The translations under genes were made by a program, and so were the position numbers. A DNA stretch of 64,000 nt from Porites lobata (taxonomy: Eukaryota; Cnidaria; Anthozoa; Scleractinia; Poritidae): NCBI GenBank assembly GCA_942486035.1, contig CALNXK010000030.1, positions 1,166,501 through 1,230,500 on the forward strand, read 5' to 3'. The notes under the pieces are model-generated. The model was given only the letters and a program-made list of their open reading frames with translations, had not been told where the DNA came from and did no database searches. Below, piece after piece: positions 54,401 through 64,000 of the stretch (its first letter is position 1; every line of letters begins with the position of its first letter).

Positions 54401-57400
54401 GTCCGCACTCGGAGCAGTGAGGTCTTTTATGGCGACTTTCCACGTGAGCCTTGAGCTCTCGCCAATCGGAAAATTGTTCGCTACATAGCGTGCAAGGAAC
54501 GGACAAATTTCGGGACGGGGCTTCCTTGTAAGAAGGTGGGCTTGTACGAGATATATGTGAGAACATCGGATCATCAGTATCTCTACCAGGACTTGCTCCT
54601 TTCTGAACTTCACGTTCGAATTCATGGGTTTCGTCATCAGTTGACCTGTCTTCTCGTCTTACCTCCATTTTGATTCGCAGACTTGACTTGAGCTTTTCGA
54701 AGGCTTTACTTTCTGGACTCATATTATTTTGCGTCTTGTTCAGCTCATCTCCCTTTTGATGCGATATCAGGTGATGAAGGTATTCCATCTTAGACAAAAA
54801 TTCCTCTTGACAACGATTACAGCGCAGTGTGGTAACACGCTTTGCCGAGCGTGCCCTGGGACTGGTCGACTCGGAGTCACCGCTCTCGTCTCCCGACATC
54901 GTTGAAGCGGGCGAGTCCGCGTAAGATCCTGACGGAGACCGTGGGCTTCCTTTGGAACTAGCATCCCAGTCAGTAACAATAAGGGTAAATTTGGGTGTCT
55001 CTTGTGTACATTCTCGGAGTTCCTTCACTTTATGTTTGCTATGTGTAAGGGGTGGTGAGGCGCTGCCAGTGGTAACAATAACAGAGGATCTCCTTGGCCG
55101 AGTTGGGTTTTGCCACTCAACGGCTACTGAGGAAACACAGGCTCTTTCCTTCTTAACATCTCCCTCATTGCTTCCGCTATCTGTATTTGACAAAAAGCTT
55201 TCTGTTTCTCCCTTACATTGGTGAGGTGACCTGGAACATTGCGGTTGGCCTCGACAATTCACGTGGCTCTCTGTTTGGTCTTGTTTTTCTGGTGCCACAG
55301 GGCTCTCTGCCTCCCTAAACCCGGGCTCAAATCCTTTATCAATGTCTTCTATCTCAACATCACTGCTACCTTCATCCCTGGAATCACTGCTATCATGCGA
55401 CATCGCATCATCATCGTAATTCCATTGGTTGGTAACAACTCCGTTTGCCTCGTCGCGGCTTTCGTCCTCCTTCACTTGTCGCATTTCCTCGTGAACTTCA
55501 CTGTCCACATTTCCCTGATCTACAGCGGCCATGCTTTCTCCGCACACACCTACAGCCATCTCCTCTTCTGCACTCCCTTTGGATTTTCTGCCGCCGGATG
55601 CTGTAACACACTTTTTACCCCCTTTGCTGTCAATCTTGTGGTAGTGCTCCAAATGTAGTCGCAAGAGTTTGTCGTGGTCAAATTTTAAACCACAGGCGAC
55701 GCAAACTGGCTCTGAATGGTGCGTCTTGTAGTGCAGTTTCAAGACGTTCGGGTGTTCAAAAATGTCCTTACAACGCGGACAGCGCACTTTCACGTTGTGG
55801 TGGACTCGCATGTGGATATGCAGTAGATTCGCGTGTTCGAACTCCTCATCGCACGTGCCGCATTTAAGAACGTGACGAGTGGCGTTCTCGTGCTGTTTTA
55901 CCTCGTGGATCTTGAGAGCACGTGAGGATGCAAAGCTCTTGCTGCAGTGGGAGCACATCCACATTCTGTGGGCAAACCGAAAACGGAAGGTAAATGCAAT
56001 GAATATTGAATAAGATAAAAACTGTGTTTTACGAGAAACAGAAACAGGATTCGCACAGAGTCTTGAATCATTGAAAAGGTCTTGAAATTTGCGAAGCAAT
56101 CAAATAGCTGTTTATGAGAAAGTTTAATTCCAGACCTGGAAAAAGTCTGGAAAACACAGATTAAGGCTAGATCAATGGTAAAAAGTCTGGATTTTTTTGT
56201 TTAAAGCTACAAAAAGTGCTTCAAAATTAGTAATTTTTTTCCCGTGGTCAAATATTATTCAATCTCGGCAGTAACAAAGACACTCAATCACAGAATGAAA
56301 AGTTTTAGAATTCTCATTTTGTCTACATTGCACAGTTACATCATGAGAACATCTTGGTTCCTGCGATTTCTAAAGTCTCTATTGCTCACCTACATGGTAT
56401 TTGATAGCCTTGAGTCTGGAAAAATTAATTATTGTTTTCCAAAAAGGTTTCGGATATTGGGACCGCAAATATGTTTATATCGTTGAAACCCTGGGGCCAT
56501 CCGTTTAATTCAGAGGTAGTTTGTCCATATCTAACAAAAACTAATTTCAGTTGCTCATAACATAACTAACACAGTTTTAAGTGGCTGGAAAAAGTACTCA
56601 AAAACATCAACAGGAAACACTGAATGAACATGGACATTGAATGAATAAAAGAGTGCCTGGCCGGATAATCGACTTCTGTTTGATTCTCTTTACAGTTTAT
56701 GGGGGATATGTCTTGGACATGCTTCTGAAACAAAGGAGGGATTTGAATTTAGATCAGGAGTTAATCTGCACATGTTTGAATAATATAGTTGATCAAAGAT
56801 CTCTCAGAACCGCAGCAAAGGAAGTCATGAGTTTAATACTTTTGTGCATGCTATCATGTGATCTTTTTCAACATGATTAACCTGGCTAAGTAAGTTACCA
56901 CCATGTAAAAGTTATTTTAAACGTTTCTGGGCAAACTGTTTCTATGACAGTTAAGAAACTTAGCTATACAACTTTGTTGGTGTCAAGGCATTTAAAAAAG
57001 GAAAAACTTTCTCACTTCCTTTGTTTCTTAGCTCAAAATACAATGTAGCAATCATGGTTAATTAAACAAAGCTACTAGTATTAGACTTTGAACGATCCAG
57101 AATATTATTGCCACTCTAGCCTGAAAATTAAAGATTAAAGCAGTAACTCTCTGAGTATAAGAAAATCTGGTAAAAAGGAAAGAGCTTTTCAGTTAAGGGA
57201 AATACTCATAAGTAATTATCTGGCCAAGAATAGACAAATTAATCTCACCTGCAACATTCAGTAAAATTATGCATTTTCACATCATCACTCATGGTTTCCT
57301 TGTGCTTCACTTTAGTAGAAATCTCAGTGTCATTTGCTTCTATGGAATGATTGTCAATAGATTTCTCTTGTATGTTGTTGTCATTGTGAGTCATGATTAG

Positions 57401-57448
57401 TGTTTTGGGAGCAGTTACTGTAGCTTTCTCAGGAGTATTTTCCCGCAT
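51441..57448 (-). CDS. Large C2H2 zinc-finger protein with 18 fingers
   Basis: Two coding exons on the minus strand, 57448-57249 and 55965-51441, joined in frame (ECC-R-MWMCSHC), giving 1574 aa. The start ATG at 57448 is preceded in frame by a TGA. The long frame that continues upstream of 55965 is intron read-through. Eighteen C2H2 fingers stand in clusters: 1-4 (about 70-175), 5 (about 447), 6-8 (about 557-635), 9-10 (about 1018-1072), 11-14 (about 1189-1299) and 15-18 (about 1459-1565). Fingers 15-18 are a tandem array with TGEKPYPCP and TGERPFVCD linkers, the part most likely to bind DNA; the product is probably a nuclear transcription regulator. Between clusters the chain is acidic or Ser/Pro-rich and looks disordered. 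I cannot assign a vertebrate orthologue. A TTGCAG acceptor near 57560 suggests an upstream 5'-UTR exon. Confidence 0.9.
55966..57248. other. Zinc-finger gene intron
   Basis: 1283-bp intron between the two coding exons. It carries phrases such as AAAAAGTCTGGAAAAC that recur at low similarity elsewhere in the window, but no complete element is recognisable. Confidence 0.6.
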
Positions 57449-60400
57449 AACTTGATGTGTTCAGTTAACTGTTTAATGTTGAACTCAGTTAAATGCACCA
57501 ATCTTGGAGCCTCTGAAGAGTAACTATATGGAAGTGGTTCTCATATGAGGTCTTCTTCTGCAATACAAAGAAGCATTGTGATTTATGGAGATACATAAAC
57601 ATTCTGAATTATAACCCTCTACTTAAAATTTGATAACAAAAAAACATGACATTTAACTAGTTAATTAACAATAATTAAGTGCAAGAATGAGCTTGTTAAA
57701 GCTGACCTAGAATTTAAGCCCAAAATTATAATTTTCCTAAAGGTTCACTAGCACTGGCTTATATTGTCCAAAATATAGAACTATCAAAATAAAAGCAAAA
57801 TATACGATAAAAGAGTTTGAAAGTTACTGTAAAAATTTTAATTAATAAGCTCCAATAAATTCTACCAAAAAGAGTTTATGCAATAAAAAATTTGCTGTCC
57901 AGGAAATTTATGACATTAAAATAACACAATGTATGAACATTCCATTTTAATCACTTTTTTTATCATTACAGTTAATAAATTCTAATGTTTTTAGTAAAAA
58001 TAACTCTCATCTAACAAGAATCAAGATGGTCTTTATTGTCCTTTGTTAACTCAAAGAGCTTATGCTGGGTATGTGATATTATGCATTGCTGTTATAAATA
58101 TTGGAAGTATTGCATCTCAGTGGCATTTCTCATTAAATGCTAATTTACTGTTCATGCAATGTCTGGAAGCTTTGAGCATGTGTACAGACTAACTGACTAT
58201 TATTAATTTGATACTCATATGATTGTTAGTTTACTATGCTGGAAGTGTGACTATCAGAGCTCAGTAATGTGACATACTACAAAACAGAAATTGGATTTTA
58301 GAAGCCCTTCGTATATTGTCCTAATTGCAATTTTCACTACATCTTTTAAGAGGTGTTTAAATGGATGTCTAAAACCTAAGAAAATATGCTTGTAAACACA
58401 ATCATGTCCCTACCTGATGACATAAATTTGATGAACTCAGAACAAGTTCGTTTTTATCTTATGACAGACAGTATGTCATGTGAAATTGTTGTACATTCAA
58501 GTTACAATCTTCAGTTAACAATAGTGACTACCAATGTTCAATCAATACACTGCATTGGAGGATACTTGAACTGTAAGAAGTAGCTGAACTTTGTTGAAAA
58601 AAACTGTTATTTTTCAAGATTAATTACATATGCAATACAAAAATATCTTTCTTTAAAGCAATGACAGTCAAAATGTGATCTAAAAATAGTTCCTTTTCTA
58701 ATTGCACACAACGTTTTTGGTTACATTGGTGAGGAACAGTTACCATATTACTATATTATTCACAAATACTGTCCATCAACTTAAACATTATCAAATTTTT
58801 TTCTCCTCTAGCAAAGAATTTGATAACTTCAGTAAGAAAATAAAAAGTGTTACCACTATGGTTTTATTGCTCTTCAATTTTATGGTACAATTCACATCAG
58901 TTAAATTTACAAAATGTTATGAGAGATCAAAATACTTCATTCATATCTATATCAATACAATTACTTGTTTGCTATATTAAGTAACTAAATTTTAATTCAA
59001 CGAGACTACAGTTGAATCTCCTTCCATGTGCACCACCTCTTACATGTATAAAAGACCAGCTACATGTATATACAAAATTTCCGAGTCAAAGTGCTGGGGT
59101 GTGTTATAGCTGAGCCTTTTGTAACCAACCAACTCCCTCCAGTGACCATCATCTTGGCACTAAGGATGCTGGCTACAGGCAAGTTCCAATGCATAACTGA
59201 AATATCCCAAAATATTAATTTATATTTACCACTGAATAATTATTAATGGTACCCATGCCAATAAAAATTTTAATCAAACAGCAAAGCAGATATCATTTTA
59301 TTATTTGAGACAATATCCACAAAAATATTACTTTGATAGGAACCTTGCACCTGTGGTTACTGTAAAAAAAATATAGCCTGAGAAAAATTCTCAAAGGAGC
59401 ACTTTTTGACCAGAAAACAATTTTTACTTTTCAGACGAAGACACTCATGAGAACAATCCCTGGTTGAAATAAAATCTCATGGACATTCATTTTGAGAATT
59501 TGAATATTAAAAAACATAAGTTATAAGTGACATAACATTTTTAACAACACTTGAGATTAAAATATCAACCCTTGGCTAAAAATAGCTGTTTAATGTTCAA
59601 CTTTTTTAAATTTTACAATGCAACATTGTAAGCAACGCTATAACAGTTTATAGTCGCGGTGGCATAATCAGAGTTTTTGAAATCATTACATACAACTCTG
59701 AGCTAATCTTGTTTAGCAACAGTTCTGTGGATTTGTGATATTCGTCATGTTGTAAGGCAATATTAAAACGTGTCAAAAATTTTACTTTAAGTAAAAACCA
59801 CAGTGAGAGAAAAATATTACAAAATCCTGTATCATGAAGTCGACACCAAGAAAACCTTTTCTTAGTTCTCAATACAAAATCACGAGAATATACAGTCAGA
59901 TTAATTACGCTGAACATATAATTGGCAAGACACGAGTCACAGCTTATACATGCTTTGTACTTCGATGACAATAACTAAGGCTGACGTAGAGTTATGATAA
60001 AATGCTTGAGTAAACCATAAAATTATGAAAGATATCACATTAAAAACCTCTGCATATCTTCACCTTAGCATTATAAAAATTAGGAAGGTTTAGTGAATAC
60101 GTATTTGAGAGACCAGTTCGCTTCAAAGATACGGTTACGTTAAAATCAAGCATCTAAAAAAATACTTCGATCTCGACAACGAAGCGCGTGTCGGAAATAT
60201 CAAAGGTCGAGAAAGAAATAAAAATTTTCGCTGTTATAATCTAAAAGTTTACCAACCAGCATTGAACTGATTATAGACCTTTCTGTGATCCCGAAAAAGA
60301 TTTTCTTTTTCAAGGACTCGTGCAAAAAAAAAAACAGGAATATCTTTAACTATGAGGCAGAAATATTTTTACTAAGCTCTTTGAGTTCTATGCAGGTCGA

Positions 60401-63400
60401 CGCAGTCGATAACCAAACGGCTTGTGAAGGATTTTTACACTTAGAAACAAAAAGAGAAAATCTCAACGGGGCGGGCTTGACTGTGAATTATAAAAAACAA
60501 CTCAGTGTTTCTTTTGTAAGAAAATTTGAAGGTAAAATATAGCGAATGTGGAATACTGTCTCGTACCTACCGGAGGTCAACGATCTGGCGAGGGAAATGA
60601 CATCACTTCAACATCGATGTTATACACATATAAAATGGCACGTATTTATATGAAGTTGAACTCACCGTGAAGAAGAAATTCCTAGACCGCCATAATTTGT
60701 ATGAATGCTTTTGCGAGTAAACACTTTTACAGCGGTTGATAATTCGAACGGAGACAGAACACCGTAAAAAAAAACAGTCACCGCGCCACCATCAAAACCT
60801 ATTGAATTACGAAAACTGTGACTTCATCATATGTAAATGAGGCTGTGGTGACGTACGTCGAGTGGAATCTAGGCGTCAAATAATATTTTTTCAGAAGCCG
60901 TGACGGAAGTTGTCTGGTTTGCAGAAGCTTTTAGTTCAAGATGGCCAGCCATCAGCAATTGAATATATGCCACAGAGGGTGATTCCCTACATTCATTTTT
61001 TTTTCCATTTTACAAACTTGCGTTAAATTCCAAGTTATTTACCCGGGCTGCACTGACTACATACCGGAAGTAAAAATTGTGATCGCCCAAAGTTCCAGAT
61101 CAATCGAGACTGCCACTTGCACTATTCATCTAAAATCTTTAGTTACACTCCCGGGGTTACACTTCCTAAATATTGCATTTTTAATTCGTTTATTCCCTTA
61201 CAGATTACCCACCTCGAACACCTATAATCCCCTTCAACTAAAATTAAGCTGGTTTATAAGGCTCGTACCTGTAGTTCGAGTTTATGTTTACCGATCGCCT
61301 GTGTAGCCCAGGGTACTTTCTTGGTGGCGAAGGAGCCGATTTCAATTTGACTTGCTCCCATGTCGAAAGCAATCCATTTTTTACTTGGGCTAAAATGTTG
61401 GTGACTAAGTAAGACTGAGAAGCATGTTGCAAGACTTCTAATCTATTTCAAAAGTGATTAACTATTTTTGGAGTGGCTCGTGGTGTGCAAGTGTTGCGAA
61501 ACATTTTTGACTCGGGAGCGTAAACAGTCCATAGGCAATGACTGAACTTCAGCAGAACCCGAAGTAAACGTAATCCTTAGACTAAGCGGATACCATCACA
61601 TTTATAAAATGAATTGACCGCTTTTTTTGTCAGGTAACTAATCTGCAACAAATTCAGTTTCATTTAATTAGTTTGATGAAAGATGAGTGGACGAGTGTTG
61701 GCGTCGAGACCATTCAACCCTGGCCTCGTTTCATTTCACGCTAAAAAGGCGTTTAGTTTTTGGGCAACCGAGCTCGATACGAGGGGCTCTCGTCGATTTT
61801 TCATTTGTGGGGAGGGACGGAATACCAGCTCCCTTACTCTCAATAACATTCAAGAAGTCTGTCGTATCTTGTAGATACGAGTCTTTTTTTCTACGCTATT
61901 GACTGAATAAGTCGATCTACAAAGGCAGATATCCGCTCTGTGGACCAAAGAATTAAACCACTGTGAAATCCAGGATGCTGTTTTTTTCTAATTGGAGTGA
62001 AAAAAAAATTTCCTGCAGGAGATAATCTCTCTCCCTCCCCGGCAAACTTTTTGCTCTGCAAGGATGTAGAGTTCGCAACAGAATTAATTGAAAGAGGCCT
62101 AAGAGTAGCCATTCTCTAGCAAAGCCTTCCCGTTGAAACTCACAATAAGGAATAAAAGTAAGATCGTTGTTTGCTGTTTCGAGTCCTTCTTTCGTAGTAA
62201 CATCTTTATAGTCATTCTAAATATCTTTTTTTCTCCAACATTAACCCGTGAACGCCATCTAGACTCATGCAAGGTGCAGTTTGTTTGTTCGCATAAAATC
62301 AAGCAAAATTCATTACAAATAAAAACGAGACAAAAATGTTGATCCAAAACGCCTGCGTGGGAGGTTAATTCAACCCTCGATTTCCACCGCTCCCTCGGGT
62401 GCGGTGTTGGTCTTTTTGCGGGGGGAGGATCTCAAACAGCGATAACCTGCGATCAGACGGTCCTTCTTCCCTTGCCGCTTTCCTTCTTCCCTCTTCGTCT
62501 CGGAGAAGAAAAAGTTCGGACGCCCGACCCGAGAGAGCGGCGGAAATCGATCCAAGGCTTGACGCGCAAACGGTTGGTGCAAAATCGAGGCTGCGTGATA
62601 ATGGTCTTCTTCCACCAATGTGAGACGGGGGGAGGGTGGGGTGGGGATTGACAAGGCAAAAATGACCCGGATGTTCGTCGTCTTGCTAAGGGGTAGAAAA
62701 TGCAGATTTCGGCTTCACTGACGCTGTTCTAGCCTGTGTGCAGATCCCCCCTCGCCGGAGAAGTGCAAAAGGGCGTGAAGTTAAACGAAAGAAATTCAAG
62801 CACGACGATTAACCCTGAAAAAATGTAAATATTCATGCACTGGCCTGAAAAATTCATACATGGGAAATTTTAATTAGCGAGAAAAAAATTCCTGCCGCTC
62901 GAAAATTCCCCACCCCCATCACTTTTTGTAATGGTCCGTTCCTTAGGGAAAATACCCACCTTAAATAAGAATAGCAAATGCAATTGGAGTCAGGTCTCCT
63001 TACCCATGGTTAAGGGGTCTGTAAAGACAAATAAGTCTGATCTACGCCCAGATTAGTCTCCTTTAAGAGTTTAAGTATTTCTCTTTTCTAACGAACACAC
63101 CTGCTTAATATTTTTTAGACTACATGCATGAGCAGTCTCTTTTTTCGTAGCCCTTTGAGCGAAACGCGCGGGCCTCAAATCACCTCGCGCGGCGCTTCCG
63201 GCCACACTACGCTTGCGCGCGCTGCGCTTGCACTCCTCTCACTAAATCTGAACATAAAGAGAGAATGCAAGCGGTTTAGTTATTTTATACAAGAGTCCTC
63301 CGGGGTTATTCCCTCAGCTCTGCTGCTAAATTAAAACTGTAGCGATCGGCCTTGTTCAGCGGTTTTGTAGAAACCGTAGACTTTCTCAAAGTCCTTCGTT

Positions 63401-63735
63401 TCTCATTTCCGGTTCCGGTAGTAAAATCTACCGCTCGCGCTTCGCTCTCGGGAAAAAATTTGAGCTCGACTTGTAGGCAAGTCTATAGAAACCAGTGCTG
63501 GTTAGACATTGTGTCATTTGTACTTGTTCAGTTTTTGTCAATCTTGAATATGCAGTACTATTTTATGTTTTTTGCTGTTCACACCACCAAGAGACTGGTA
63601 AAGAGGCAGGTAACATTGAAATAAGATAAAGAAAATTATATGTCATAAATCTCCATTCTTGTCGAACAAATAAAATCCATTGTCAGCTTAGGACATGGCC
63701 ATATACGGAGAACTTTCTTCAAATATGCATTGTAT
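57449..63735. other. Right-hand noncoding region
   Basis: AT-rich sequence upstream of the zinc-finger gene to about 60,200, presumably 5'-UTR introns and promoter. From 60,540 onward the base composition is more mixed, with TGACGTAC at about 60,851 and a solitary TIR-like GGTGATTCCCT at 60,979. Minus-strand sites that look like donors, AG-GTACGAG near 61,270 and 60,568, could belong to noncoding first exons of the zinc-finger gene. No open frame in this interval has a recognisable domain or convincing length. Confidence 0.5.
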
Positions 63736-63906
63736 CATCCTCGGAGACCCATGGGCAGATAGTGTGGGCGAGGAAGTCTAAACATGACGCGAAGAAAAAT
63801 TAAGCCTTAAACGGCGGGGTTTCAGCTCTCCTCCCCGTTTTTTCTTTTCTTCGCGCCAATTTTTCCGCCCGTTTAGACCTTCCCTCGCCCACACTATCTG
63901 CCCATG
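63736..63906. mobile_element. Mutator-like foldback element, 171-bp relative with asymmetric ends
   Basis: Starts CATCCTCGGAGACCCATGGG like the copy at 21499, but ends ...ATCTGCCCATG, lacking the last 14 bases of the mirrored arm. A direct repeat GCATTGTAT abuts both ends (63727-63735, 63907-63915). The inner arm ends in CGTTTAGACCTTCCCTCGCC, mirrored by GGCGAGGAAGTCTAAAC. Confidence 0.83.
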
Positions 63907-64000
63907 GCATTGTATGAACTTTGATGACTGGCCGCTAAACAGAGGGTGTCCCTAAATAGAGGTTCTAACTAGATATAGACATGACATCAACATACTCGAT

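Noticed and set aside
51659..55658. Frames of 80-170 aa on either strand inside the zinc-finger exon
   Set aside because: Shadow frames of the 18-finger coding sequence; no domains and no splice or start signals of their own.
55966..56099. Upstream extension of the zinc-finger frame to an ATG at 56099
   Set aside because: A good CAG acceptor at 55966-55967 joins in frame to the donor at 57248, and the extension (SIFIAFTFRFRFAHR) looks like intron read-through.
60942..60983. Possible first exon of a new plus-strand gene (AAGATGGCCAGCC)
   Set aside because: Good start context but only 13 codons before a stop, and the following GGTGATTCCCT resembles a transposon end; no downstream exon found.
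63128..63624. Open frames of 68 and 90 aa near the right edge
   Set aside because: Low-complexity, GC-skewed repeat-like sequence; no domain or codon bias that would support a gene.

Overview
This window is nuclear DNA of an invertebrate animal, most likely an anthozoan cnidarian and probably a stony coral or close relative (inference). The genes are animal-specific and intron-rich: an SCF ubiquitin-ligase receptor, a condensin subunit, a rhodopsin-class GPCR and a C2H2 zinc-finger protein. The introns are full of short palindromic, non-autonomous DNA transposons of the kind common in coral genomes. There are no bacterial operons, CRISPR arrays or viral genes.

Layout from left to right. (1) 1-395, minus: the 5' end of a leucine-rich-repeat gene resembling LRRC27, which continues off the left edge. 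(2) 396-5246: an intergenic stretch with a Tc1/mariner-type element carrying iterated termini, a decayed Penelope-like retroelement and other repeats. (3) 5247-19290, plus: a complete 13-exon beta-TrCP (BTRC/FBXW11) gene of 504 codons. (4) 19291-22690: its 3' flank, with a 352-bp foldback transposon. (5) 22691-23725, minus: an unnamed single-exon protein of 344 aa whose C-terminus looks like a retroelement gag/ORF1p RNA-binding domain. It shares a 288-bp divergent promoter with (6) 24014-50004, plus: a complete 20-exon NCAPH (condensin I kleisin) gene of 755 codons. Its 7.7-kb intron 14 holds an intact intronless GPCR gene (42235-43110) and several nested transposons. (7) 51441-57448, minus: a two-coding-exon, 1574-aa protein with 18 C2H2 zinc fingers, convergent with NCAPH. 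(8) 57449-64000: no gene I can support; some repeats, including a second copy of the foldback element at the right edge.

The genes do not form a pathway. BTRC and NCAPH are both cell-cycle genes, but nothing here shows that they are linked functionally. The clearest unusual content is transposon architecture: five palindromic elements with 9-bp (or 7-9-bp) target duplications, a 1.6-kb TTAA foldback with a smaller palindrome inside it, and a Penelope fragment inserted into the middle of a palindromic element with an 11-bp target duplication. I did not find a convincing new molecular system. The best candidates for novelty are the gag-like orphan gene and the alternative-end use by one foldback copy.

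All exon boundaries were placed by eye from GT/AG signals, reading-frame continuity and remembered family sequences. No alignment was run.
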